Source: Pluralibacter gergoviae ATCC 33028 = NBRC 105706
Lineage (GTDB): Bacteria > Pseudomonadota > Gammaproteobacteria > Enterobacterales > Enterobacteriaceae
Reading direction: 5' to 3'
Assembly (NCBI RefSeq): GCF_001598855.1
Contig: NZ_BCZS01000017.1
Coordinates: 49,334 to 113,333 of the forward strand
DNA: 64,000 nt
Numbering within the stretch: the stretch's first letter is position 1; every line of letters starts with the position of its first letter. A model generated the notes under the pieces. It searched no databases, was not told the DNA's origin, and saw only the letters and a program-made list of their open reading frames with translations. Positions 8,987 to 18,888 of this stretch are shown one piece after another. Both the position numbers and the translations under genes were made by a program.

Positions 8987-9957
8987 TATCATCTGCGCGC
9001 CCGGCGCCCCGCCGCTGGCTCCAGCTTTGGCCGCTGGCGCTGTTTCTACTGCTGGCGCTGGCGGGCGGCCTTTGGCTGCTTCACGTCTGGCCGCAGCTGA
9101 TGCTCAAAAGCGTGGTCTGGCAACGGGAGGTCAATCAGCAGATGAGCGCCCTACTGCAGGCGGTGGCGGCCGATCCCGGCCGGGCGGGCGGCTCGCTGCT
9201 GGCATTTAGCTTTATCTACGGCGTGCTGCACGCGCTCGGGCCGGGGCACGGCAAGGTTGTGATTGCCACCTGGCTTGCGACGCATCCTTCAAAGCTGAAG
9301 TCGGGCATTCGCCTGACCCTGGCGGCGTCGCTGCTGCAGGGGCTGGTGGCGATTGCGCTGGTGGTGGTGGTGCTCACGCTGCTGGCGCTGCCCGCCCGCC
9401 AGATGCACCTCAGCAGTTTCTGGCTGGAGAAGGGCAGCTATGCCCTCGTGGGGCTGCTGGGCGTGATGCTCTGCTGGCGGGCGCTGAAAAAGCTGCGCGA
9501 CGTGCTGCGCAGGCCGACATTCAAATCCTTCACCCCGCACCACGTCCACCATGCAAACTGCGGCTGCGGCCATCAGCATATGCCCGCGCCGGACAGCCTG
9601 GCGGCAGAGGGCGACTGGCGGGCCAGGCTGGCTATCGTGCTCTCAATGGGGATGCGGCCCTGTTCGGGCGCCATTATGGTGCTGCTGTTCAGTAAAGTGG
9701 TCGGCGTCTTCGGCTGGGGCGTCGCCTCGGCGCTGGCGATGGCGGCGGGAACCTCGATAACGATTTCGCTGCTGGCGCTGCTGGTGCACAGCTTCCGCCG
9801 GCTGGCGGTGCGGCTGAGTGCCAACAGGACGCCGGCGCTGTGGCGGCAGGTAGGCTGGACGACGCTCGCCTTTGCGGGCGGGGCGATCCTGGTGATTGCG
9901 GCAGTGGTGATGTGGGTCAGTGCGGTCCCGGCCGCGCGGGGGCTGCGGCCGTTCTGA
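8977..9957 (+). CDS. NicO-family nickel/cobalt/zinc transporter (ZevB/RcnA-like)
   Basis: A 326-residue inner-membrane protein of the NicO family. It has the GPGHGKVVIATWLATH helix motif, a cytoplasmic His/Cys-rich loop HHVHHANCGCGHQHM around residues 190-203, and the GMRPCSGAIMVLLF motif near residue 225. These are the metal-coordinating elements seen in RcnA and ZevB. The start codon lies inside the DUF1007 gene (10-base overlap). RcnA members export nickel and cobalt, ZevB supports zinc uptake; pairing with DUF1007 favours the ZevAB-like role, but direction of transport cannot be read from sequence. Confidence 0.87.
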   Translation: MSVISSARPAPRRWLQLWPLALFLLLALAGGLWLLHVWPQLMLKSVVWQREVNQQMSALLQAVAADPGRAGGSLLAFSFIYGVLHALGPGHGKVVIATWLATHPSKLKSGIRLTLAASLLQGLVAIALVVVVLTLLALPARQMHLSSFWLEKGSYALVGLLGVMLCWRALKKLRDVLRRPTFKSFTPHHVHHANCGCGHQHMPAPDSLAAEGDWRARLAIVLSMGMRPCSGAIMVLLFSKVVGVFGWGVASALAMAAGTSITISLLALLVHSFRRLAVRLSANRTPALWRQVGWTTLAFAGGAILVIAAVVMWVSAVPAARGLRPF

Positions 9958-9987
9958 TTGCCGCCCGGCCAGCGGGCGGCGGGGCGA

Positions 9988-10794
9988 TTAACGCTTCAGG
10001 GCTTCGCTCAGCTCGTCGCGCATGTTCGCCAGCATCGCTTTCACCACGCGCGGGTTGCCCGCCACGATGTTGCCGCTCAGCATATAGTTGTGGCCGCCGG
10101 TGAAGTCGCACACCAGGGCGCCGGCTTCGCGGGCGATCAGCTCGCCGGCGGCGAAGTCCCACGGCTTAAGGGCCAGTTCGAAGTAACCGTCAACGCGGCC
10201 TGCGGCGACGTAGCACAGATCCAGCGCGGCAGAGCCGGTGCGGCGGAAGTCGGCGCACTCGGTGAACAGCTTGCCGAGAATGTTCATATAGGTTGCGGCG
10301 TGCTGCTTCGCCTTAAACGGGAAGCCGGTGGCCAGAATGGTGCCGTCCAGGTCGCGGGCGGTGCTGCCGCGCAGGCGGTAGCCGTTCAGCTGTGCGCCCT
10401 GGCCGCGGGTGGCGGTGAACAGCTCATTACGCATCGGATCGTAAACCACGGCCACTTCAGTACGGCCTTTAATGCGTACAGCGATGGAAACGGAGAAATG
10501 GGGAAGGCGCTTAACAAAGTTGGTGGTGCCATCCAGCGGATCGATAACCCACTGCACATCCTGATCTTCGCCTGCGTGCTCACCGCTCTCTTCGGTAATG
10601 ATGGTGTGCTGCGGGTAAGATTTGCGGATAGTTTCGATAATCATCGCTTCTGCGGCTTTATCGACGTTGGTCACGAAATCATTGCTGCCTTTCTGGCTGG
10701 TCTCTACGGTGTCCGGCGTCTCGTAGTGCTTGGCAATAATATTACCCGCCTTGCGCGCTGCGCGCACGGCGATGGTCAACATAGGATGTTGCAT
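9988..10794 (-). CDS. suhB: Inositol-1-monophosphatase / Nus complex factor SuhB
   Basis: A 268-residue protein nearly identical in layout to E. coli SuhB (267 aa). The metal-binding phosphatase motifs DPLDGTTNF and, near the C-terminus, KPWDFAAGELIAREAG are intact. SuhB hydrolyses inositol 1-phosphate in vitro, but its main cellular job in E. coli is as a component of the rRNA transcription antitermination complex. It is divergent from trmJ and shares a 120-base promoter region with it, as in E. coli. Confidence 0.97.
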   Translation of the reverse strand: MQHPMLTIAVRAARKAGNIIAKHYETPDTVETSQKGSNDFVTNVDKAAEAMIIETIRKSYPQHTIITEESGEHAGEDQDVQWVIDPLDGTTNFVKRLPHFSVSIAVRIKGRTEVAVVYDPMRNELFTATRGQGAQLNGYRLRGSTARDLDGTILATGFPFKAKQHAATYMNILGKLFTECADFRRTGSAALDLCYVAAGRVDGYFELALKPWDFAAGELIAREAGALVCDFTGGHNYMLSGNIVAGNPRVVKAMLANMRDELSEALKR

Positions 10795-10914
10795 CGGTTA
10801 CTCTCACTGGATGTTAAAGAACGGGGAAAAACGGCGCATATCATAGCAGCGAATTCGGCATCTGTCCTGGCTTTATGCTACTATCGGCCAATTATCTTTC
10901 TTCGATGAAAAAAC

Positions 10915-11646
10915 ATGCTGCAAAATATTCGGATAGTCCTGGTAGAAACCTCCCACACCGGCAACATGGGCTCTGTCGCCCGCGCGATGAAAACCATGGG
11001 GTTAACCAACCTCTGGCTGGTCAATCCCCTCGTTGAGCCCGACTCTCAGGCCATTGCCCTCGCGGCAGGCGCCAGCGACGTCATCGGCAATGCGCAGATT
11101 GTTGACACCCTTGATGAGGCGCTCGCCGGCTGCAGCCTGGTGGTCGGGACCAGCGCCCGCTCCAGAACGCTGCCGTGGCCGATGCTCGATCCGCGCGAGT
11201 GCGGCCTTAAAAGCGTGGCGGAAGCCGCCCACGCTCCGGTGGCGCTGGTCTTTGGCCGCGAGCGTGTTGGCCTGACCAACGACGAACTGCAGAAGTGCCA
11301 CTACCACGTGGCGATCGCCGCCAATCCGGAGTACAGCTCTCTGAACCTCGCCATGGCGGTGCAGGTTATCGCCTACGAAGTGCGGATGGCGTGGCTGGCG
11401 GCCCAGGAGAGCGGCGAGCAGCCCGAAGAGGCTGAGGCGCCGTACCCGCTGGTAGACGATCTTGAGCGTTTTTACGACCACCTTGAGCAGACGCTGCTCA
11501 GCACCGGCTTTATTCGCGCCAGTCACCCGGGGCAGGTGATGAACAAGCTGCGCCGGCTGTTCACCCGCGCGCGCCCCGAGAGCCAGGAGCTGAACATCCT
11601 GCGCGGCATGCTGGCCTCAATCGAGCAGTCAAATAAACAGCAATAG
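10915..11646 (+). CDS. trmJ: tRNA (cytidine/uridine-2'-O-)-methyltransferase TrmJ
   Basis: A 243-residue SPOUT methyltransferase that methylates the 2'-O of residue 32 in tRNA anticodon loops using S-adenosylmethionine. The start [20 protein letters not shown] contains the conserved N-(M/I)-G-S region, and [17 protein letters not shown] with [18 protein letters not shown] forms the knotted cofactor site. Length and position upstream of iscR match E. coli TrmJ (246 aa). Confidence 0.96.
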   Translation: MLQNIRIVLVETSHTGNMGSVARAMKTMGLTNLWLVNPLVEPDSQAIALAAGASDVIGNAQIVDTLDEALAGCSLVVGTSARSRTLPWPMLDPRECGLKSVAEAAHAPVALVFGRERVGLTNDELQKCHYHVAIAANPEYSSLNLAMAVQVIAYEVRMAWLAAQESGEQPEEAEAPYPLVDDLERFYDHLEQTLLSTGFIRASHPGQVMNKLRRLFTRARPESQELNILRGMLASIEQSNKQQ

Positions 11647-11736
11647 CGCGCGCCCGGCCTATACTCAGCTGCCAGCAGGTAGCTGAGAGCATCTGTTTAT
11701 GCCATTTCGGAAGTTGCTCATGACACTAAATGCTAA

Positions 11737-11794
11737 ATACCTGAGTAAAACGGTCAAGTAAATAGTTGACCAATTTACTCGGGAATGTCAGACT
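11737..11794 (+). promoter_or_regulatory. iscR promoter with two IscR type 1 sites
   Basis: Two imperfect dyads of the IscR type 1 class lie in tandem: ATACCTGAGTAAAACGGTC... at 11737-11760 and ATAGTTGACCAATTTACTC... at 11762-11786. The second overlaps a -35 TTGACC (11766-11771); 17 bases on is an extended -10, TGT then CAGACT (11789-11794). Holo-IscR binding here represses its own operon when clusters are plentiful; this is established for E. coli and the sites look conserved. Confidence 0.8.
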
Positions 11795-11863
11795 GACCTC
11801 GCTATGCAAAAGCTACATTTTAATAACAACCCCGGACAGGGGCGATTTGAGGCTAAGTAAGAT

Positions 11864-12355
11864 ATGAGACTGACATCTAAAGGGCGTTATGCCGTGACCG
11901 CAATGCTTGACGTTGCGCTCAACTCCGAATCGGGGCCGGTGCCGTTGGCTGATATTTCTGAACGTCAGGGAATTTCGCTTTCCTATCTGGAGCAGCTGTT
12001 CTCCCGCCTGCGCAAAAATGGACTGGTTTCCAGCGTACGCGGACCGGGCGGCGGCTACCTGCTAGGAAAGGATGCCGGAAGTATTGCAGTTGGCGAAGTT
12101 ATCAGCGCCGTTGACGAATCTGTTGATGCAACACGTTGCCAGGGGAAAGCCGGCTGTCAGGGGGGCGATAAGTGCCTGACTCACGCGCTGTGGCGCGATC
12201 TGAGTGACCGCCTGACCGGCTTTTTAAACAATATCACCCTCGGTGAGTTGGTGAATAATCAGGAAGTTCTGGACGTTTCCGACCGCCAGCACATTCACGA
12301 AACTCAGCGTAGCACCCGTTCGCAGGACGCCATTGACGTTAAACTGCGTGCGTAA
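11864..12355 (+). CDS. iscR: Iron-sulfur cluster regulator IscR
   Basis: A 163-residue Rrf2-family winged-helix regulator. The DNA-binding helix region (residues 25-65) is followed by the [2Fe-2S] ligands Cys92, Cys98, Cys104 and His107 ([20 protein letters not shown]). The cluster-bound form represses the isc operon; the apo form still regulates type 2 targets such as suf. First gene of the isc operon, behind two IscR sites. One residue longer than the E. coli protein. Confidence 0.98.
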   Translation: MRLTSKGRYAVTAMLDVALNSESGPVPLADISERQGISLSYLEQLFSRLRKNGLVSSVRGPGGGYLLGKDAGSIAVGEVISAVDESVDATRCQGKAGCQGGDKCLTHALWRDLSDRLTGFLNNITLGELVNNQEVLDVSDRQHIHETQRSTRSQDAIDVKLRA

Positions 12356-12375
12356 CAAAAAAGAAGCGTAATATT

Positions 12376-12406
12376 CTTCGGGCTGGACTACCAGGGCAGC
12401 CCGAAG
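12376..12406 (+). other. iscR-iscS intergenic mRNA stem-loop
   Basis: Ten-bp perfect stem CTTCGGGCTG/CAGCCCGAAG with an 11-base loop, extendable by further pairs on the outer side. In E. coli a structure in this gap keeps the iscR part of the message stable while the small RNA RyhB triggers decay of iscSUA. No U tract follows, so it is not a simple terminator. Confidence 0.65.
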
Positions 12407-12525
12407 AGTTAAGCGTAAAAAAAGATTTAAGAATCAGGCCGGGCATTTGCTGTCCGTCGACACGGTCGTACATCCAGCCGGTTGCCTGGTTCCTTGCATT
12501 GAGTGATGTACGGAGTTAAAGAGCA

Positions 12526-13740
12526 ATGAAATTACCGATTTACCTCGATTACTCCGCAACCACGCCGGTGGACCCGCGTGTTGCCGAGAAAATGATGCAG
12601 TACCTGACGCTGGACGGGACCTTTGGCAACCCGGCCTCCCGCTCACACCGCTTTGGCTGGCAGGCTGAAGAGGCGGTTGATATCGCCCGCAATCAGATTG
12701 CCGAGCTGGTCGGTGCCGACCCGCGCGAAATCGTCTTTACGTCTGGCGCGACCGAATCTGATAACCTGGCGATTAAAGGTGCAGCCAACTTCTATCAGAA
12801 AAAAGGCAAGCACATTATCACCAGCAAAACCGAGCATAAAGCCGTGCTCGACACCTGCCGTCAGCTGGAACGCGAAGGGTTTGAAGTGACCTACCTCGCG
12901 CCGCAGCGCAACGGCATCATCGATCTCAAAGAGCTCGAAGCCGCGATGCGTGACGACACTATCCTCGTCTCTATCATGCACGTGAACAACGAAATCGGCG
13001 TGGTGCAGGATATCGCTACCATCGGCGAACTGTGCCGCGCACGCGGTATCATTTACCACGTAGACGCCACCCAGAGCGTGGGTAAACTGCCTATCGATCT
13101 CAGCCAGCTGAAAGTGGACCTGATGTCCTTCTCCGGCCACAAAATCTATGGCCCGAAAGGCATTGGCGCCCTCTACGTGCGCCGCAAGCCGCGTATCCGC
13201 ATCGAAGCGCAGATGCACGGCGGCGGTCACGAGCGCGGCATGCGCTCCGGTACGCTGCCGGTGCACCAGATTGTCGGCATGGGCGAAGCCTACCGTATCG
13301 CTAAAGAAGAGATGACCACCGAGATGGCCCGCCTGCGCGGCCTGCGTGACCGTCTCTGGAACGGCATTAAGGATATGGAAGAGGTTTACCTCAACGGCGA
13401 CCTTGAGCAGGGCGCGCCGAATATCCTCAACGTCAGCTTCAACTACGTTGAAGGCGAGTCGCTGATCATGGCCCTGAAAGACCTGGCCGTCTCTTCCGGC
13501 TCCGCCTGTACCTCCGCAAGCCTCGAACCGTCCTACGTGCTGCGCGCGCTGGGCATGAACGATGAGCTGGCGCACAGTTCTATCCGTTTCTCTTTAGGTC
13601 GTTTCACTACCGAAGAAGAGATCGACTACACCATCGCTCTGGTGCAGAAGTCCATCGGCCGCCTGCGCGACCTCTCTCCGCTGTGGGAGATGTTCAAGCA
13701 GGGCGTGGATCTGAACACTATCGAATGGTCGCATCACTAA
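12526..13740 (+). CDS. iscS: Cysteine desulfurase IscS
   Basis: A 404-residue PLP enzyme that removes sulfur from cysteine and passes it as persulfide to IscU and to tRNA thiolation partners. The PLP lysine lies in [12 protein letters not shown] (about residue 206) and the persulfide cysteine in [10 protein letters not shown] (about residue 328). The C-terminal [19 protein letters not shown], which binds IscU, is intact. Full E. coli length; second gene of the isc operon. Confidence 0.99.
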   Translation: MKLPIYLDYSATTPVDPRVAEKMMQYLTLDGTFGNPASRSHRFGWQAEEAVDIARNQIAELVGADPREIVFTSGATESDNLAIKGAANFYQKKGKHIITSKTEHKAVLDTCRQLEREGFEVTYLAPQRNGIIDLKELEAAMRDDTILVSIMHVNNEIGVVQDIATIGELCRARGIIYHVDATQSVGKLPIDLSQLKVDLMSFSGHKIYGPKGIGALYVRRKPRIRIEAQMHGGGHERGMRSGTLPVHQIVGMGEAYRIAKEEMTTEMARLRGLRDRLWNGIKDMEEVYLNGDLEQGAPNILNVSFNYVEGESLIMALKDLAVSSGSACTSASLEPSYVLRALGMNDELAHSSIRFSLGRFTTEEEIDYTIALVQKSIGRLRDLSPLWEMFKQGVDLNTIEWSHH

Positions 13741-13764
13741 TCGGAACCGACAGGAGAATACATC

Positions 13765-14151
13765 ATGGCTTACAGCGAAAAAGTAATCGATCACTACGAA
13801 AATCCGCGTAACGTGGGTTCCTTTGACAACAGCGACGACAGCGTCGGCAGCGGCATGGTGGGTGCACCGGCTTGCGGCGATGTGATGAAGCTACAGATTA
13901 AAGTCAACGATAGCGGTATTATTGAAGACGCGCGTTTCAAAACTTACGGCTGCGGCTCCGCGATTGCCTCCAGCTCGCTCATCACCGAGTGGGTTAAAGG
14001 CAAGTCGCTCGACGAAGCACAGGCTATCAAGAACACCGATATCGCCGAGGAGCTTGAGCTGCCGCCGGTTAAGATTCACTGCTCAATCCTTGCAGAGGAC
14101 GCGATCAAAGCCGCCATTGCGGACTATAAAAGCAAACGTGAAGCAAAATAA
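13765..14151 (+). CDS. iscU: Fe-S cluster scaffold IscU
   Basis: The 128-residue scaffold on which [2Fe-2S] clusters are assembled. Ligand cysteines are present at 37, 63 and 106, and the LPPVK motif (99-103), recognised by the chaperone HscA, is intact. It begins 25 bases after iscS with a CAGGAG ribosome site. Partners IscS, HscB, HscA and Fdx are encoded in the same operon. Confidence 0.99.
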   Translation: MAYSEKVIDHYENPRNVGSFDNSDDSVGSGMVGAPACGDVMKLQIKVNDSGIIEDARFKTYGCGSAIASSSLITEWVKGKSLDEAQAIKNTDIAEELELPPVKIHCSILAEDAIKAAIADYKSKREAK

Positions 14152-14171
14152 TTAAGAGTTGAGGTTTTTTT

Positions 14172-14495
14172 ATGTCGATTACCTTAAGCGACACTGCAGC
14201 AGCGCGGGTCAACACCTTCCTGGCAAACCGCGGTAAAGGGTTTGGCCTTCGTCTGGGGGTCAGAACCTCCGGCTGTTCCGGTATGGCCTATGTTCTGGAG
14301 TTTGTTGACGAGCCGGCGGCAGAAGACACCGTGTTTGAAGACAAGGGCGTAAAGGTGGTTATCGACGGCAAGAGCCTGCAATTTCTTGACGGCACTCAGC
14401 TGGACTTCGTCAAAGAAGGCCTTAACGAAGGGTTTAAATTCACCAACCCCAACGTTAAAGACGAGTGCGGCTGCGGCGAAAGCTTCAACGTCTAA
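14172..14495 (+). CDS. iscA: A-type Fe-S carrier IscA
   Basis: A 107-residue A-type carrier that receives clusters from IscU and delivers them, mainly for [4Fe-4S] proteins. The three conserved cysteines are Cys35 ([10 protein letters not shown]) and the C-terminal CGCGESF pair (99 and 101). Third structural gene of the operon; a stem-loop follows it before hscB. Confidence 0.98.
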   Translation: MSITLSDTAAARVNTFLANRGKGFGLRLGVRTSGCSGMAYVLEFVDEPAAEDTVFEDKGVKVVIDGKSLQFLDGTQLDFVKEGLNEGFKFTNPNVKDECGCGESFNV

Positions 14496-14509
14496 TCACG
14501 CCTAAGATA

Positions 14510-14537
14510 ACCCCACTGCGGCCCGCCGCCGTGGGGT
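14510..14537 (+). terminator. Attenuator-like hairpin between iscA and hscB
   Basis: Perfect stem ACCCCAC/GTGGGGT with a GC-rich 14-base loop, followed by TTGCCTTTT. It lies inside the isc operon, so it would give partial termination or mark an RNA processing point and lower expression of the chaperone genes relative to iscRSUA. Confidence 0.6.
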
Positions 14538-14557
14538 TTGCCTTTTCAGAGAACGCT

Positions 14558-15073
14558 ATGGATTACTTCACTCTCTTCGGTCTGCCGGTCTCCTATCACC
14601 TGGATATGCCGCTGCTGACCACCCGTTTTCAGGATCTCCAGCGCCAGTACCATCCGGACAAATTTGCCAGCCAGCCTGCGGCTGAACAGCTTGCCGCCGT
14701 TCAGCAGTCGGCCACCATCAATCAGGCCTGGCAGACGCTGCGCCACCCGCTGACCCGCGCGGAGTACATGCTCTCCCTGCACGGCTTTGACCTGGCAAGC
14801 GAGCAGCACACGGTGCGCGACACGGCGTTCCTGATGGAGCAGCTGGAGCTGCGCGAAGAGCTCGACGAGATCGAAAAGGCAAAAGCGGGCGACCGTCTCG
14901 ACGGCTTTATGCAGCGCGTGAAAAAAATGTATGACGTCCGTCTGCAGCAGATGGTGGGCGAGCTCGACAATGAAGCGTGGGACGCGGCGGCGGATACCGT
15001 GCGCAAACTGCGCTTTCTCGATAAACTGCGGGCGACGGCAGAACAACTCGAAGAAAAGCTGCTCGATTTCTGA
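14558..15073 (+). CDS. hscB: J-domain co-chaperone HscB
   Basis: A 171-residue type III J-protein. The J-domain occupies residues 1-75 with the HPD motif in RQYHPDKFA, and the C-terminal three-helix bundle (from about 85) binds IscU. It stimulates HscA ATPase activity and presents IscU. The ATG at 14558 matches the E. coli start [10 protein letters not shown]; the open frame extends 31 codons upstream into iscA, which is not used. Confidence 0.98.
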   Translation: MDYFTLFGLPVSYHLDMPLLTTRFQDLQRQYHPDKFASQPAAEQLAAVQQSATINQAWQTLRHPLTRAEYMLSLHGFDLASEQHTVRDTAFLMEQLELREELDEIEKAKAGDRLDGFMQRVKKMYDVRLQQMVGELDNEAWDAAADTVRKLRFLDKLRATAEQLEEKLLDF

Positions 15074-15094
15074 CTTTCTGGAAGCATAACCAAC

Positions 15095-16945
15095 ATGGCC
15101 TTATTACAAATCAGCGAGCCGGGGCTGAGCGCCGCGCCGCACCAGCGCAGGCTGGCGGCGGGTATTGACCTCGGCACTACCAACTCCCTGGTCGCGACCG
15201 TACGCAGCGGCCAGGCGGAGACCCTGGCGGACGCGCAGGGGCGGCACCTGCTGCCCTCCGTCGTGCACTACCGGGCAGACGGCCTGCGCGTCGGCTATGA
15301 TGCCCGCGCCAACGCCGCCCAGGATCCGGTAAACACCATCAGCTCCGTTAAGCGTCTGATGGGGCGCTCGCTTGCCGACGTGCAGGCGCGCTACCCGCAC
15401 CTGCCGTATCAGCTGCAGGCCAGTGAAAACGGCCTGCCGATGCTGGCGACCGCCGCCGGGCTGCTTAATCCGGTGCGCATCTCCGCCGATATTCTCAAAG
15501 CCCTTGCCGCCCGCGCCAGCGAAGCGCTGGCGGGCGAACTGGACGGGGTGGTGATCACCGTTCCCGCCTACTTCGACGACGCCCAGCGTCAGGGCACCAA
15601 AGACGCCGCCCGCCTGGCCGGGCTGCACGTGCTGCGCCTGCTCAACGAGCCGACCGCGGCGGCCATCGCCTACGGCCTCGACTCCGGCCAGGAGGGCGTG
15701 ATTGCCGTCTACGATCTCGGCGGCGGCACCTTTGATATCTCCATCCTGCGCCTCAGCCGCGGCGTGTTTGAAGTGCTGGCTACCGGCGGCGATTCAGCGC
15801 TGGGCGGCGACGACTTCGACCACCTTTTGGCGGATTTGATCCGCGAGCAGGCGGGCTTCACCGACCGCAGCGACAACCGCCTGCAGCGCGCGCTGCTGGA
15901 TGCCGCTATTGCCGCTAAAATCGCCCTCAGCGATGCCGACAGCGCTACCGTTGAAGTGGCTGGCTGGAAAGGCGAGGTCACGCGCGCGCAGTTTAATGAC
16001 CTGATCTCCGCGCTGGTTAAGCGCACGCTGCTCTCCTGCCGTCGGGCGCTGAAGGACGCAGGCGTGGACGCCAGCGAAGTGCTGGAAGTGGTGATGGTCG
16101 GCGGCTCGACCCGCGTACCGCTGGTGCGCGAGCGGGTGGGCGAGTTCTTTGGCCGCGCGCCGCTGACCGCCATTGACCCGGATAAAGTGGTCGCCATCGG
16201 GGCCGCTATTCAGGCCGATATCCTCGTCGGCAACAAGCCGGACAGCGAAATGCTGCTGCTCGACGTGCTGCCGCTCTCGCTGGGTCTTGAGACCATGGGC
16301 GGACTGGTGGAGAAGGTTATTCCGCGCAACACCACCATTCCGGTGGCCCGCGCCCAGGAGTTCACCACCTTCAAAGACGGCCAGACCGCGATGTCCATCC
16401 ACGTGATGCAGGGCGAGCGCGAGCTGGTGCAGGACTGCCGCTCGCTGGCGCGCTTTGCGCTGCGCGGTATTCCGGCGCTGCCGGCGGGCGGGGCGCATAT
16501 CCGCGTCACCTTCCAGGTGGACGCCGACGGCCTGCTGAGCGTCACGGCAATGGAGAAATCCACCGGCGTTGAGTCCTCGATTCAGGTGAAGCCTTCCTAC
16601 GGCCTGACCGATACTGAAATCGCCTCCATGATTCAGGATTCGATGAGCTACGCCGACCAGGACGTGCGGGCGCGGATGCTGGCCGAGCAGAAGGTCGAGG
16701 CAGCCCGGGTGCTGGAGAGCCTTAACGGCGCGCTGGCGGCCGATGCCGGCCTGTTAAGTCAGCAAGAACGTGAGCACATTGACGCCGCGGCTGCCGCCCT
16801 GCAGACCGCAGCATCAGGCGAAGATGCCGACGCCATAAAAGAAGCCATTAAAAATATCGACACACAAACCCAGGACTTTGCCGCACGCCGCATGGACCAG
16901 TCCGTCCGCAAGGCGCTGAAAGGCCAGTCCGTCGACGAGGTTTAA
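15095..16945 (+). CDS. hscA: Fe-S assembly Hsp70 chaperone HscA
   Basis: A 616-residue Hsp70-family ATPase specialised for cluster transfer from IscU. The nucleotide-binding domain shows [14 protein letters not shown] near residue 22, [13 protein letters not shown] and [10 protein letters not shown]; the substrate-binding domain follows from about residue 390. Same length as the E. coli protein. It overlaps no neighbour: 21 bases after hscB and one base before fdx. Confidence 0.98.
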   Translation: MALLQISEPGLSAAPHQRRLAAGIDLGTTNSLVATVRSGQAETLADAQGRHLLPSVVHYRADGLRVGYDARANAAQDPVNTISSVKRLMGRSLADVQARYPHLPYQLQASENGLPMLATAAGLLNPVRISADILKALAARASEALAGELDGVVITVPAYFDDAQRQGTKDAARLAGLHVLRLLNEPTAAAIAYGLDSGQEGVIAVYDLGGGTFDISILRLSRGVFEVLATGGDSALGGDDFDHLLADLIREQAGFTDRSDNRLQRALLDAAIAAKIALSDADSATVEVAGWKGEVTRAQFNDLISALVKRTLLSCRRALKDAGVDASEVLEVVMVGGSTRVPLVRERVGEFFGRAPLTAIDPDKVVAIGAAIQADILVGNKPDSEMLLLDVLPLSLGLETMGGLVEKVIPRNTTIPVARAQEFTTFKDGQTAMSIHVMQGERELVQDCRSLARFALRGIPALPAGGAHIRVTFQVDADGLLSVTAMEKSTGVESSIQVKPSYGLTDTEIASMIQDSMSYADQDVRARMLAEQKVEAARVLESLNGALAADAGLLSQQEREHIDAAAAALQTAASGEDADAIKEAIKNIDTQTQDFAARRMDQSVRKALKGQSVDEV

Positions 16946-16946
16946 T

Positions 16947-17282
16947 ATGCCTAAGATTGTTTTTCTGCCTCATCAGGACCTCTGTCCCGATGGCGCAGTT
17001 CTGGAAGCAAAGCGCGGTGAAACCATTCTTGACGTTGCCCTGCGCAACGGTATCGAGATTGAACACGCCTGCGAAATGTCCTGCGCCTGCACCACCTGCC
17101 ACTGCATCGTGCGTGAAGGCTTTGATTCGCTGCCCGAGAGCAGCGAAAACGAAGATGACATGCTGGACAAGGCCTGGGGGCTGGAACCCGAGAGCCGCCT
17201 GAGCTGCCAGGCGCGGGTCACCGATGAAGATCTGGTGGTCGAAATGCCGCGCTATACCATCAACCACGCACGCGAGCACTGA
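16947..17282 (+). CDS. fdx: [2Fe-2S] ferredoxin of the Isc system
   Basis: A 111-residue adrenodoxin-type ferredoxin that supplies electrons during cluster assembly. The cluster ligands are Cys42, Cys48, Cys51 and Cys87 in [13 protein letters not shown] and LSCQARV. The ATG follows the hscA stop by one base. Confidence 0.98.
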   Translation: MPKIVFLPHQDLCPDGAVLEAKRGETILDVALRNGIEIEHACEMSCACTTCHCIVREGFDSLPESSENEDDMLDKAWGLEPESRLSCQARVTDEDLVVEMPRYTINHAREH

Positions 17283-17283
17283 T

Positions 17284-17484
17284 ATGGCACTGAAATGGAC
17301 CGACAGCCGCGAGATCGGCGAAGCGCTCTACGATGCGTACCCGGATACCGATCCGAAAACGGTGCGCTTCACGGATCTGCACCAGTGGATTTGCGAGCTG
17401 GAGGATTTTGAGGATGATCCGAACGCATCCAATGAAAAAATTCTCGAAGCGATTCTGCTAATCTGGCTGGACGAATACGCTTAA
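17284..17484 (+). CDS. iscX: Fe-S assembly regulator IscX
   Basis: A 66-residue acidic protein beginning [17 protein letters not shown], matching E. coli IscX (YfhJ) in full. It binds IscS and iron and tunes cysteine desulfurase activity. The ATG at 17284 follows the fdx stop by one base; the longer in-frame opening inside fdx is rejected. Last gene of the isc operon before a UUCG-looped terminator-like hairpin. Confidence 0.97.
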   Translation: MALKWTDSREIGEALYDAYPDTDPKTVRFTDLHQWICELEDFEDDPNASNEKILEAILLIWLDEYA

Positions 17485-17498
17485 CAGAACATTAACTT

Positions 17499-17523
17499 GG
17501 GCTACCTTCGGGTGGCCCATTTT
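17499..17523 (+). terminator. Hairpin with UUCG loop after iscX
   Basis: Stem GGGCTACC/GGTGGCCC (one G-U pair) closed by a C(TTCG)G tetraloop and followed by ATTTTG. It probably ends or attenuates isc transcription; pepB starts only 20 bases downstream, so some read-through into pepB is likely. Confidence 0.7.
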
Positions 17524-17542
17524 GACTGCAAGGATAATGACC

Positions 17543-18829
17543 ATGACCGACGCGATGAAGATAACGCTCTCCACCCAGCCTGCGGATGCGCGCTGGGGCG
17601 AGAAGGCGGCATACAGCATTAACAACGATGGTATTACGCTGCACCTGAAGGGCGAGGACGACCTCGGCCTGATCCAGCGCGCGGCGCGCAAAATCGACGG
17701 CCTGGGCATCAAGCACGTCGCGCTCAGCGGCGAAGGCTGGGACGCGGACCGCAGCTGGGCCTTCTGGGCGGGCTACAAAGGGCCGAAGGGCAAGCGTGAA
17801 GTAGAGTGGGCCGGGCTGGACGACGCCCAGCGCAGCGAGCTGGACAATCGCCTTACCATTATCGACTGGGTGCGCGACACCATTAACGCCCCGGCAGAAG
17901 ATCTGGGTCCGGAGCAGTTGGCGCAGCGCGCGGTGGATCTGCTGCACCTGGTGGCCGCCGACAAGGTCAGCTACCGCATCACCAAGGGCGAAGATCTGCG
18001 CGATCAGAACTACATGGGCCTGCACACCGTCGGCCGCGGCTCCGAGCGCCCGCCGGTGCTGCTGGCGCTGGACTACAATCCGTCCGGCGATGAAAATGCG
18101 CCCGTGTATGCCTGCCTCGTTGGCAAGGGCATCACTTTTGACTCCGGCGGCTACAGCCTTAAGCAGTCCGCATTCATGGACTCGATGAAGTCCGATATGG
18201 GCGGCGCGGCGACGGTGACCGGCGCGCTGGCCTTTGCCATCACCCGCGGGCTCAATAAGCGCGTCAAGCTGTTCCTCTGCTGCGCGGATAACATGGTCAG
18301 CGGCAATGCCTTCAAGCTCGGCGACATTATCCACTATCGCAACGGCAAAAACGTTGAGGTGATGAATACCGACGCGGAAGGACGCCTGGTGCTGGCCGAC
18401 GGCCTGATCGACGCCTCGGCCCAGAAGCCGGAACTGATCATCGACGCCGCGACCCTGACCGGGGCGGCGAAAACGGCGCTGGGCAACGACTATCACGCCT
18501 TGTTTAGCTTTGACGACAAGCTGGCCGCCCGCCTGCTGGCGAGCGCCAGCGCCGAGAACGAGCCGTTCTGGCGCCTGCCGCTGGCGGAGTTCCACCGCAG
18601 CCAGCTGCCGTCTAACTTTGCCGAGCTGAACAACACCGGTAGCGCCGCCTATCCGGCGGGCGCCAGCACGGCAGCGGGCTTCCTGTCGCACTTCGTGGAG
18701 AACTACCGCGAGGGCTGGCTGCACATCGACTGCTCGGCGACCTACCGCAAAGCGGCGGTGGAGCAGTGGTCCGCCGGGGCGACCGGGCTGGGCGTGCGTA
18801 CTATTGCGAATCTGCTCACCGCAGAGTAA
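17543..18829 (+). CDS. pepB: Aminopeptidase B (M17 family)
   Basis: A 428-residue M17 leucyl-aminopeptidase family enzyme, cytoplasmic, removing N-terminal residues from peptides with two metal ions. The signature [14 protein letters not shown] and metal-binding [14 protein letters not shown] are intact. The ATG at 17543 has AAGGAT upstream and matches the E. coli start ([16 protein letters not shown]). E. coli PepB is 427 residues. Confidence 0.97.
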   Translation: MTDAMKITLSTQPADARWGEKAAYSINNDGITLHLKGEDDLGLIQRAARKIDGLGIKHVALSGEGWDADRSWAFWAGYKGPKGKREVEWAGLDDAQRSELDNRLTIIDWVRDTINAPAEDLGPEQLAQRAVDLLHLVAADKVSYRITKGEDLRDQNYMGLHTVGRGSERPPVLLALDYNPSGDENAPVYACLVGKGITFDSGGYSLKQSAFMDSMKSDMGGAATVTGALAFAITRGLNKRVKLFLCCADNMVSGNAFKLGDIIHYRNGKNVEVMNTDAEGRLVLADGLIDASAQKPELIIDAATLTGAAKTALGNDYHALFSFDDKLAARLLASASAENEPFWRLPLAEFHRSQLPSNFAELNNTGSAAYPAGASTAAGFLSHFVENYREGWLHIDCSATYRKAAVEQWSAGATGLGVRTIANLLTAE

Positions 18830-18843
18830 GACGTCAATTTGCC

Positions 18844-18876
18844 GGCCGGGCAGGCGCTCGCCGCCCGGCCGCTTTT
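18844..18876 (+). terminator. Rho-independent terminator after pepB
   Basis: Perfect 8-bp GC stem GGCCGGGC/GCCCGGCC followed by GCTTTT, 14 bases after the pepB stop and just before sseB. Confidence 0.75.
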
Positions 18877-18888
18877 AGTGTGAAAATC

